A stretch of 12,687 nt of DNA from Kiritimatiellia bacterium (GTDB lineage Bacteria; Verrucomicrobiota; Kiritimatiellia; RFP12; UBA1067). The stretch is from NCBI GenBank assembly GCA_017459225.1, contig JAFUDL010000330.1:1-12687 (forward strand), given 5' to 3'. Numbering within the stretch: the first letter of the stretch is position 1; every line of letters begins with the position of its first letter. The position numbers and the translations under genes are program-made. The notes beneath the pieces were generated by a model. It saw nothing but the letters and a program-made list of their open reading frames with translations. It did not search any database and was not told the origin of the DNA. Positions 1 through 5,357 of the stretch are shown piece by piece.

Positions 1-14
1 CAGACAAAGTCTGT

Positions 15-370
15 CGGGCGGTACGCGAAAAAATTGAATAATGGTCCCATGGAAGTTTTTTCCGAAAATTTTTTGTGGATGCTGTAATAATGATAGGGTG
101 CGATCATTATCATACATATCGGAAGGAACGAAAAAGATGAAGTATGCAATCATATCAGATGTCCATGCGAATCCGGCGGCGCTCGAGAGGGTGCTTGCGG
201 ATGCGGAACGCTGCGGTGCAGACAAGGTAGTCTGCGCAGGCGACGTGGTGGGGTATGGCCCCAACTCGGCGACAGGCGAGGTCCAGTTTCGCCAGGTCGA
301 GTTCGACTTCGCGGGCTACAAGGCCGCGCTGCAGGCGAAGTCGATTCCGATTCCGCCGTGGATGGAAGAG
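15..370 (+). repeat. Copy 1 of a duplicated metallophosphoesterase locus (promoter plus gene ends)
   Basis: This segment aligns with 911-1158 (upstream region plus the first 43 codons) and then with 1655-1761 (last ~35 codons) of the complete locus downstream. The upstream homology includes the cgggc-gtacgcg block, a run of Ts and the presumed -10 element. The 5' block is closely similar, with only a handful of differences over the first ~126 coding bases. The 3' block is clearly more diverged. The two halves of copy 1 therefore may not share one simple history. Confidence 0.8.
80..88 (+). promoter_or_regulatory. Extended -10 promoter before the truncated metallophosphoesterase
   Basis: TGC followed by TGTAAT, five of six matches to TATAAT with an upstream TG. 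It aligns position for position with TGC-GATAAT at 975-983 in the second copy. No clear -35 is seen; T-rich DNA lies upstream in both copies. Confidence 0.4.
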
Positions 371-373
371 TGA
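137..373 (+). pseudogene. Internally deleted metallophosphoesterase (78 codons)
   Basis: The ATG at 137 is chosen because GGAAGGA lies nine bases upstream and the same start is used in the full copy at 1033. The product keeps the N-terminal DxH (D8, H10) and GDVVGYGP (D36) metal-binding segments. It then jumps directly to the C-terminal strand that corresponds to residues 208-242 of the full protein. The GNHD and GHTH motifs are missing, so phosphoesterase activity is not expected. The lost 495 bp is bounded in the intact copy by near-identical 8-bp repeats (CGACCCGG at 1158, CGACTCGG at 1653). This explains an in-frame deletion by short-repeat recombination. The frame is open to a stop almost at the normal end, so a small stable protein cannot be excluded, but a decaying gene remnant is the simpler reading. 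Confidence 0.75.
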
Positions 374-379
374 ATACCG

Positions 380-436
380 TTGGACTTAAAATTCGGGGCC
401 GAAAGGCGTAAGGGTTCGAATCCCTTCTGAGGCACA
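380..436 (+). tRNA. 3' part of tRNA-Leu(UAA), 5' half missing or replaced
   Basis: Seen directly: an anticodon arm with loop CTTAAAA (T33 at 386, anticodon TAA at 387-389) on a weak stem. Next come a class II variable arm GCC-GAAA-GGC (398-407), a perfect five-pair T arm around TTCGAAT (410-426), the acceptor strand CTGAGGC (427-433), discriminator A and CA. Upstream, where the D arm and 5' acceptor strand should be, lies the end of the truncated phosphoesterase. The 7-mer at 349-355 pairs at only five of seven acceptor positions and there is no T8, so a functional tRNA is unlikely. tRNA 3' fragments of this kind are commonly left at integration sites of mobile elements. That reading is inference here. 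Confidence 0.7.
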
Positions 437-451
437 GTTGAAAGGAATGCT

Positions 452-865
452 ATGCTCATCTACGATCCAGTCTCAAATTTCCTCTCGGGCCTGATTGCCC
501 GGCAGCATCAGTACAAGTGCATCGTTGACGGTCGCGACGAGTTCCGCGGCGAACGTCTACCCGTTGGAACAGAGGAAGAAATCCTCGCGTGGATCAAAGC
601 GCGGTACAAGATCCGCGGCGAACTTTGGCTCTTCGACATGAGCTACATTGGTGACATGAACTACATCCCTAGTAGGCAAGGTTGGATTTTTTACTGTTCG
701 TCCCCTTGGTTCGGCTATGCAAAATGGAATCCCCCACACGTGATCAAGCGTTATCTCGTGGAGGTGGCAGAGGCGGAGAAAGTGTTCGTTCTGCGGCCGT
801 TTCCGTACGGGCTTCTTGAATGGCGTGTCAAGGGTGCGCTGGAATGGAACGACGCCAACGAATAA
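452..865 (+). CDS. Hypothetical protein, 137 aa
   Basis: I do not recognise this protein. The start ATG is preceded by AAAGGA at a good distance (about six bases), and the gene begins 15 bases after the tRNA fragment. The sequence is mixed alpha/beta in appearance and rich in aromatic residues (many W, Y and F). It has no membrane segment, signal peptide or Cys cluster. A central stretch rich in Y, W, P and G (around residues 68-95) and a C-terminal segment containing FVLRPFPYGLLEW look like a compact globular fold. It sits alone between two copies of the phosphoesterase locus, on the same strand, so it may be cargo of whatever rearranged this region. There is no functional evidence. Confidence 0.6.
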   Translation: MLIYDPVSNFLSGLIARQHQYKCIVDGRDEFRGERLPVGTEEEILAWIKARYKIRGELWLFDMSYIGDMNYIPSRQGWIFYCSSPWFGYAKWNPPHVIKRYLVEVAEAEKVFVLRPFPYGLLEWRVKGALEWNDANE

Positions 866-974
866 AAAGGTTAACCCTTGACTTCTGCCCTGCCGACGCA
901 GAGCTGTTGCCGGGCCGTACGCGAAAATATGCGCAATGATCCCACGGAAGTTTTTTTTAGAAAATTTTTGCGGA

Positions 975-983
975 TGCGATAAT
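975..983 (+). promoter_or_regulatory. Extended -10 promoter for the metallophosphoesterase
   Basis: TGC followed by GATAAT (five of six). It is conserved in position with 80-88 of the first copy and lies about 50 bases before the start codon. The -35 is not convincing; a T-rich tract is seen instead. Confidence 0.4.
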
Positions 984-1032
984 AATTATGTAGCTCGACC
1001 AGTTAATATGCATGTTGGAAGGAACGAAAAAG

Positions 1033-1770
1033 ATGAAGTACGCAATCATATCAGATGTCCATGCAAATCCCGCAGCGCTCGAGAGGGTGCTGGCGGATGC
1101 GAAACGCTGCGGTGCAGACAAGGTGGTCTGCGCAGGCGACGTGGTGGGGTATGGCCCCGACCCGGCGGGCGCGATACGGATACTCCGCGAGCGCGGGATA
1201 CCGACCCTGATGGGCAACCACGACGCCGCCGTAGTCGGTTGGCGCGACACGGACGGCATGATCGGGTCCGCACGGGAGGGCACGGCGCGTCACCGCCGCG
1301 AGCTGGGGGCTGACGATCTTGACTGGCTGCGTTCGCTGCCGTACGTGTACGAGGCCGACGGTTTCGCGGTCGCGCACGCGAACTTCGCCAATCCGCACTT
1401 CATGGACTACATCTACGACAGGTTCGACGCGCGCGATTCAATGACCTGCCGCGAGGAACGGATGCTGTTCGTGGGACACACCCATGTTCCCGCGGTCTTC
1501 ACGCTCGGATTCTTCTCGGATCCGCATTTCCCGGACTGCCGCTGCGAGGAGACCGTGCGCGCCTTCCGCATGAAGGAGGGATGCCAGTACCTCGTGAACG
1601 TCGGGGCGGTCGGCTATCCGCGGGCGCGGCCGTATTCCAACTACGTCCTCTTCGACTCGGAGATCGGCGAGGTGCAGTTCCGCGAGGTCGATTTCGACTT
1701 CAGAGGCTATGCGGAGGCACTGAAGGCAAAGGCCATCTCGGTCCCGCCCTGGGTGGAGGAACGCATCTAA
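1033..1770 (+). CDS. Calcineurin-like metallophosphoesterase, 245 aa
   Basis: A predicted cytoplasmic two-metal phosphoesterase of the calcineurin-like superfamily. The family hydrolyses phosphodi- or monoesters, and the substrate cannot be read from sequence. All five family motifs are visible: DxH (D8, H10), GDxxGYGP (D36), GNHD (N62, H63), an isolated H115 in AHANF, and GHTH (H149, H151). A late NVGAVGYPR segment (after residue 190) is typical of the YfcE-like branch. The start at 1033 has GGAAGGA upstream and matches the homologous start in the truncated copy. Starting earlier would need an upstream ATG at 1012 without a good ribosome binding site. It is monocistronic or leads into the 71-aa gene downstream, separated by a possible hairpin. 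Family assignment is secure; the physiological role is unknown. Confidence 0.9.
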   Translation: MKYAIISDVHANPAALERVLADAKRCGADKVVCAGDVVGYGPDPAGAIRILRERGIPTLMGNHDAAVVGWRDTDGMIGSAREGTARHRRELGADDLDWLRSLPYVYEADGFAVAHANFANPHFMDYIYDRFDARDSMTCREERMLFVGHTHVPAVFTLGFFSDPHFPDCRCEETVRAFRMKEGCQYLVNVGAVGYPRARPYSNYVLFDSEIGEVQFREVDFDFRGYAEALKAKAISVPPWVEERI

Positions 1771-1776
1771 TTCAGA

Positions 1777-1802
1777 GAAAGGTGCACGCCCTGCGGCCTT
1801 TC
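1777..1802 (+). terminator. Possible weak hairpin after the metallophosphoesterase gene
   Basis: Arms GAAAGG and CCTTTC are separated by 14 bases that can add an inner GCA/TGC pairing. It starts seven bases after the stop codon. There is no T tract, so it may be a processing or attenuating hairpin and not a true terminator. Confidence 0.3.
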
Positions 1803-1821
1803 CGTTAAAAGGAGAAAGAAA

Positions 1822-2037
1822 ATGGACAAACCGAAAAGAAAAAGGAAGATGGTCCCGATGTACAGCGCAGCGGACTTCTTCTCAGGGAAGAAGGATGCGA
1901 AGCCGGTTGGCTGGATGAGCGATCCTGACGAACCTGGTCCAGTGATTCTCGACCGGGAAACATGGGAGAAACTGGTGGGTGTCAACTTGTCTGGCAAAGA
2001 TAAGACGGACGACTCAGATGAAGGGGGCGGCAAATGA
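1822..2037 (+). CDS. Small hypothetical protein, 71 aa
   Basis: Not recognised. A strong AAAGGAGA ribosome binding site precedes the ATG. The protein has a basic N-terminus (PKRKRK), a middle part containing YSAADFFSGKK and VILDRETWEKLVG, and a highly acidic and glycine-rich tail ending in DDSDEGGGK. It has no Cys, no membrane segment and probably only a little helix around residues 45-53. The charged, bipartite composition resembles small nucleic-acid- or protein-binding adaptors, but this is only an impression. The next transcription unit starts about 40 bases after its stop with its own promoter. Confidence 0.6.
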   Translation: MDKPKRKRKMVPMYSAADFFSGKKDAKPVGWMSDPDEPGPVILDRETWEKLVGVNLSGKDKTDDSDEGGGK

Positions 2038-2073
2038 ACGGATTAAGAATCTCACCCTAAGTCTGCCGATTTT

Positions 2074-2082
2074 TGCTATACT
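2074..2082 (+). promoter_or_regulatory. Extended -10 promoter for the Cys-rich ORF / M20 peptidase unit
   Basis: TGC-TATACT lies 20 bases before the ATG at 2103, so the transcript would have a very short leader. No -35 box is recognisable at 17 bp, as expected for an extended -10 promoter. Confidence 0.55.
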
Positions 2083-2102
2083 GTTCGCGTGGAGAAAAGT
2101 AG

Positions 2103-2228
2103 ATGAGTAAAAATTGCAGATGTTGCGGCAGCACGAGCTACGGCTCGTGCTGCGCATGTTCCCCCCACGCGCCGGCTGTTGCCACAGCCCGTCTGGCAAG
2201 CATGAAAAGTGAGGAAATACGAGTATGA
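2103..2228 (+). CDS. Cys-rich small protein (41 aa) overlapping the peptidase start
   Basis: An ORF of 41 codons with GGAG eight bases upstream, directly after a promoter. Its N-terminal half carries six Cys in the pattern C-x-CC-(8)-CC-x-C followed by SPH (CRCCG at residues 5-9, CCACSPH at 16-22). This looks like a miniature zinc-binding knuckle. The rest is Ala-rich and then charged. Its TGA stop overlaps the ATG of the peptidase gene (ATGA), so the two are probably translationally coupled. Codons for the Cys region also form the perfect hairpin at 2128-2153. It could be a real small metal-binding protein, a leader peptide sensing cysteine or metal, or both. Confidence 0.5.
   Translation: MSKNCRCCGSTSYGSCCACSPHAPAVATARLASMKSEEIRV
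2124..2156 (+). promoter_or_regulatory. Strong RNA hairpin with UACG tetraloop inside the small ORF
   Basis: Arms GCAGCACGAGC (2128-2138) and GCTCGTGCTGC (2143-2153) are perfect complements around TACG, closed by a C-G pair, the classic cUUCG-type (UNCG) tetraloop. Skipping one bulged G (2127) adds three further pairs, giving 14 in total. Lying about 70 bases before the peptidase start codon, it could act in translational or transcriptional control of the peptidase. Confidence 0.55.
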
Positions 2229-3034
2229 AGTTTGACAAGAGTTTTCTGAAAAGGGTGTTGTCGATCCCGTCGGTGTCGTATCGTGAGGAACGAGTTCGGG
2301 ATTTTATTCTGGAATTCGCGAAAAGGCGTGCGATCACGATGACGGTGGGCGAGGCGGGGAACGTGTACCTGACAAAGGGGAAGATCGGGAAGGGAGAGTA
2401 CGTTCCGTGCTTCGTCAACCACATGGACACGGTACAGGGTCCACAGCTTGCATATGTGTACCGGAATGAGCGATTGCCCGTGAAGGAACGGAAGAACGCG
2501 GAGGGGAAGACCGAGTTGTACGTCGACGGCTTTGGAATCGGCGGGGACGACAAGGCCGGGGTTGCGCTGGCGCTGGCGATCATGGACGCGCTGCCGAAGT
2601 GCAAAGCCGTGTTCTTCGTCCAGGAGGAGGTCGGCCTGGTCGGCTCCGATAAGATGGACTACGGTTTCCTCAAAGACGTTTCGCTGCTCATCACGATGGA
2701 CTGCTGGGGACGGGTGCGCACGGCAAGCGAATGGCGCAAGAATAACGCGAAGATGTATTCGAAGAAATTCTACAATGCTGTGCTCAAGAAGGTGTATGAA
2801 AAACATGGGGTGGAGGTTCTTGACCATCCGGCAAACACGGACATGTGCAAGCTCATGATGAAATGCGACCTTTGTTGCTGCGACATCGCGAACGGCGGAT
2901 ACAAGCCGCATTGCCTCGATGAATATGTTTGCGTTGAGGACTCAATCGCCGACTACGAGCTCATCCTCGACCTCTGCCGGGCGCTTGACGGACGCCGCGC
3001 CTACAGGATCACGCCAGAGGAACGCGGCGGCTAG
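2225..3034 (+). CDS. Compact M20/M42-type zinc metallopeptidase, 269 aa
   Basis: A predicted cytosolic co-catalytic two-zinc amino- or carboxypeptidase-type hydrolase. The visible active-site series is NHMDTV (H66, D68), GGDDKAG (bridging D108, D109), QEEVG (catalytic and metal E134, E135), TMD (D159) and a late GGYKPH (H229), in the family order. Typical M20 enzymes are about 350-450 aa and carry an inserted dimerisation/lid domain. Here only about 65 residues separate D159 from the final His motif, so the lid is largely absent. The start has GAGG ten bases upstream and overlaps the preceding small ORF's stop. Six Cys lie between residues 208 and 236, including a CCC run, which is unusual for the family. 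The substrate is unknown; peptidase T-like tripeptidases are the nearest well-known comparison. Confidence 0.85.
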   Translation: MKFDKSFLKRVLSIPSVSYREERVRDFILEFAKRRAITMTVGEAGNVYLTKGKIGKGEYVPCFVNHMDTVQGPQLAYVYRNERLPVKERKNAEGKTELYVDGFGIGGDDKAGVALALAIMDALPKCKAVFFVQEEVGLVGSDKMDYGFLKDVSLLITMDCWGRVRTASEWRKNNAKMYSKKFYNAVLKKVYEKHGVEVLDHPANTDMCKLMMKCDLCCCDIANGGYKPHCLDEYVCVEDSIADYELILDLCRALDGRRAYRITPEERGG

Positions 3035-3099
3035 ATCATGGAAACGCCTCTCTATGGCGGAGAAGCTTGAATTGGCGCGGGGTGGTAGCAGGAGGTAGC

Positions 3100-4290
3100 A
3101 TGGGCAAAGGAAACGAGATATTGCGACAAGTCGTCGAGTCGAGCGCAAATGTCGAGAAGGCGGTGCTGGACGATAAATACGCGTTCTTCAGCAATGACCC
3201 GGCGGCGAGCCGGAAGGTCGCGGAACGCGAGGACCGCGGCTACTACCGCACGCCGTTCGCGCACGACGCCGACCGCATCATGCACTGCCATTCGTATGCG
3301 CGGTATATGGACAAGACGCAGGTGTTCTTCCAGATAAAGAACGACCACATCTCCCGCCGCTCGCTCCATGTGCAGATGGTCTCGCGAATCGCGCGGTCGA
3401 TCGGCCGCTGCCTGCGGCTGAACGAGGATCTCATCGAGGCGATCTCGATCGGACACGACATCGGCCACACGCCGTGCGGGCACACCGGCGAGGCCGAGCT
3501 CGCACGGCTTCTCGCGAAGCACGGCGCGGGCACGTTCATGCACAACGCACAGTCCGTACGCGTGCTGCAGCATCTGGAGAAGGGCGGGCGGGGACTCAAC
3601 CTCACGCTTCCTGTTCTTGACGGAATCCTCGGCCACAACGGGGAGCTGGAGGCGCCGGTATACGAGTATGACCGAAAGAACCTCACTTGGGAGAAGCTGG
3701 AGTGCAACCTCGCATCGTGCATGGAGACTCCCGGCTTCGACCGGCAGGTGTTCCCCTCCACGCTCGAAGGGTGCGTAGTACGCGTCTCAGACATCATCTC
3801 CTATCTCGGCAAGGACATGGAAGACGCCATCGCAATTGGCCTCATCAAGCGTACGGACATCCCGTGCAAATGCGCCCATGTCCTCGGCAGAAGGAACACG
3901 GAAATCATCGGGACGCTCTGCACTGACATTGTCAAGCACAGCTTCGGCAAGGGGCGTCTCGAGTTCTCGCCGGAGGTCTTCGACGCCTACAAGACGATGA
4001 AGGCGTTCAACGGGGAGCGAATCTACGGGTGCGGCCTTCTCGCCGAACAGCGCGGCAAGTTTGCGAAGATGATGGCGGCGCTGTTCGAGGTCTATCTCGA
4101 AGCGGTAGAGCAGGACGACCAGAGATGTGGCGTCTGCAGGGACTACCTACGCCACTTCCCCTCCTCCTACCGCGACGAGACTCCGCCCGCCCGCATTGTG
4201 GCAGACTACCTCTCGCTCATGACCGACCAGTATTTCCTCAAGCAGTACGAACGCGAATTCATGCCTCGCACAATCGACTACGACCGTTGA
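3100..4290 (+). CDS. HD-domain dGTPase-like dNTP triphosphohydrolase, 396 aa
   Basis: The family hydrolyses dNTPs to nucleosides and triphosphate, controlling dNTP pools; some members protect against phages. The N-terminal segment YRTPFAHDADRIMHCHSYAR...KTQVF (residues 49-76) matches the dGTPase signature. The metal site is H90, H119-D120 (GHDIGHTPCGHTGE) and D231 (VSDIISYLGKDMEDA). FMHNAQSVRVLQHLE (147-160) and GILGHNG are also characteristic. The start at 3100 is preferred over 3067 because AGGAGG lies just before it (3090-3095). It is co-directional with the peptidase, with a 65-bp gap containing no clear promoter, so probably one transcript. Length is close to shorter family members. Nucleotide specificity cannot be told. 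Confidence 0.9.
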   Translation: MGKGNEILRQVVESSANVEKAVLDDKYAFFSNDPAASRKVAEREDRGYYRTPFAHDADRIMHCHSYARYMDKTQVFFQIKNDHISRRSLHVQMVSRIARSIGRCLRLNEDLIEAISIGHDIGHTPCGHTGEAELARLLAKHGAGTFMHNAQSVRVLQHLEKGGRGLNLTLPVLDGILGHNGELEAPVYEYDRKNLTWEKLECNLASCMETPGFDRQVFPSTLEGCVVRVSDIISYLGKDMEDAIAIGLIKRTDIPCKCAHVLGRRNTEIIGTLCTDIVKHSFGKGRLEFSPEVFDAYKTMKAFNGERIYGCGLLAEQRGKFAKMMAALFEVYLEAVEQDDQRCGVCRDYLRHFPSSYRDETPPARIVADYLSLMTDQYFLKQYEREFMPRTIDYDR

Positions 4291-4292
4291 CT

Positions 4293-4314
4293 TCTGGAAA
4301 TGATTTGTTCCAGA
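4293..4314 (+). terminator. Weak hairpin after the dGTPase-like gene
   Basis: TCTGGAA and TTCCAGA (seven pairs) flank an eight-base loop, starting three bases after the stop, followed by a T-rich but interrupted stretch. It is AT-rich for a terminator stem, so the call is tentative. Confidence 0.3.
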
Positions 4315-4332
4315 TTTCAAGTTTTCAATGCT

Positions 4333-4361
4333 TTGAGCGGAATTTTGCGTCTGCATATGAA
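4333..4361 (+). promoter_or_regulatory. Possible sigma-70-like promoter for the GP88-like gene
   Basis: TTGAGC, 17 bases, TATGAA. The spacing is correct, with three of six -10 matches weighted to the first positions. It lies in the only gap (113 bases) before the gene. Confidence 0.35.
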
Positions 4362-4368
4362 TTCTGCC

Positions 4369-4389
4369 CGATATCGCCAGTAGATATCG
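4369..4389 (+). promoter_or_regulatory. Inverted repeat just upstream of the GP88-like ribosome binding site
   Basis: CGATATC and GATATCG separated by seven bases. It lies between the presumed promoter and the AGGAG at 4392, where it could be an operator or a 5' UTR hairpin. Confidence 0.35.
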
Positions 4390-4403
4390 TCAGGAGAAAA
4401 AGA

Positions 4404-5255
4404 ATGACAGACAAGAATGAAAAAATCCAGAAGTGCATCGAGCAGATGCAGCACGACATGGCCGAGTACGAAGCCAAGTACCAGGGCAAATTTGCGGAGA
4501 AGCCGCATGTTGGCCTTGGCAACCGCAAGACGCGGTGCGTCAACGAGGCGACGCTGCCGATCATCACATGTCATCCTTCGTGCATCGAGAAGTGCGCTGG
4601 CACCTGCTATGTGATCAACACCTGCACGAGGCCGCGTCCCAACTGCCGCAAGTGCGAGGCGCGCAACACGGTCCTCCGCCGGATTGACCCGAACGCTTAT
4701 TACGAACACTTCTACCAGGAGGCAGAGCGCCTTCATCTGCCGATACGCCTTTCAGACGGCGGCGACTTTGAGAACCTCGAACAGGTCGAAGCCTGCAAGG
4801 CGGCAGCGCGCCGCCACCCGACCGTCCACGCGATCCTCTACACGAAGCGAATTGAGCTTCTGCCGGCGCTTGTCGATCACCCTGCAACGCTTCATGTCCG
4901 CTATTCTGCCTGGGAAGGCGACGAGGTGGGCGAGGCGGAGGCGCGCCGGCTCGGGTTTGACGTGACGCACGTCGTATGGGATGGTTCGGGGAACTGCCCG
5001 TACCAGAAGTCGCTAGCGCGTTTCTTGACACACAAGCGCGAGATCGTCCGCACATTTCTCGAGCAGGGGCTTGACGACAAGACCGCCGACAGGCGCGCCG
5101 AGAGCGAGGCGGGGAAGGAAATCATCGTCTGGCACTGCCGCAACTGTGCAGAGCATGGTTGCGGATGCTGCGGCGAGGGCGACATCCGCTTTAATGTGGT
5201 TGGCAGTGGCCAGTGGGCCGTCAAGGCGGCAGAGAAGGCAGGGAAGAAAGCGTAA
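4404..5255 (+). CDS. Cys-rich protein resembling phage GP88 family, 283 aa
   Basis: The general layout matches the phage gene-product-88 family. There is an N-terminal Cys cluster (C56, C60, C64, C68, C74, C81, C84), then an RLSDGGDFENL segment (115-125), then LYTKR (145-149), then a strand like HVRYSAWEGDE (164-174). A second Cys cluster, C245-xx-C248-(4)-C253-x-CC, lies near the C-terminus. The biochemical role of the family is not established. The Cys pattern suggests bound zinc or an iron-sulfur cluster. The start at 4404 has AGGAG seven bases upstream; the frame is open further left only as an overlap with the dGTPase gene. It stands just before the RNA polymerase gene but is separated from it by a promoter. 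Confidence 0.6.
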   Translation: MTDKNEKIQKCIEQMQHDMAEYEAKYQGKFAEKPHVGLGNRKTRCVNEATLPIITCHPSCIEKCAGTCYVINTCTRPRPNCRKCEARNTVLRRIDPNAYYEHFYQEAERLHLPIRLSDGGDFENLEQVEACKAAARRHPTVHAILYTKRIELLPALVDHPATLHVRYSAWEGDEVGEAEARRLGFDVTHVVWDGSGNCPYQKSLARFLTHKREIVRTFLEQGLDDKTADRRAESEAGKEIIVWHCRNCAEHGCGCCGEGDIRFNVVGSGQWAVKAAEKAGKKA

Positions 5256-5294
5256 AAAGGGGCATCCCAATAGTATCCGCACTGTCTCGCTTTT

Positions 5295-5303
5295 TGGTAT
5301 AAT
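5295..5303 (+). promoter_or_regulatory. Extended -10 promoter for the RNA polymerase operon
   Basis: TGG-TATAAT, a perfect -10 with the extended TG, 50 bases before the start codon. No good -35 is seen at 17 bases. This looks like a promoter for the host's own sigma-70-type polymerase. Confidence 0.65.
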
Positions 5304-5330
5304 AGCGCCATTCAACAATAAGGTGCCAAG

Positions 5331-5357
5331 ATGCCTAAAGGAGAGAAAAGCAGATGA
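5331..5357 (+). CDS. Possible eight-codon leader ORF (MPKGEKSR)
   Basis: The ATG at 5331 has AAGGTG upstream. The TGA overlaps the ATG of the polymerase gene. The polymerase's own AGGAG (5339-5343) lies within it, so the reading frame could simply be a by-product of the ribosome binding site. Confidence 0.2.
   Translation: MPKGEKSR

Larger units (their letters stand above)
911..1770 (+). repeat. Copy 2 (complete) of the duplicated metallophosphoesterase locus
   Basis: Partner of 15-370. Blocks 911-1158 and 1655-1761 are shared with copy 1, while 1159-1654 is present only here. The homology begins well upstream of the gene, so the promoter region was duplicated together with the coding sequence. 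Confidence 0.75.

Noticed and set aside
41..136. A longer start (MVPWKFF...) for the truncated phosphoesterase
   Set aside because: The extra 32 residues derive from the duplicated promoter region, and the same region in copy 2 is in a different frame from the gene. The start at 137 has the ribosome binding site.
349..436. A complete, functional tRNA-Leu
   Set aside because: The would-be 5' acceptor strand pairs at five of seven positions at best, T8 is missing and the D stem is only marginal. It is called a 3' fragment instead.
2138..2911. A 257-codon minus-strand frame opposite the peptidase
   Set aside because: The plus strand encodes a complete set of M20 metal motifs. The antisense product is Arg/His-rich with no recognisable domain.
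4029..4403. N-terminal extension of the GP88-like gene into the dGTPase gene
   Set aside because: The added sequence is an Arg-rich shadow of the dGTPase-like gene; AGGAG directly before 4404 marks the true start.
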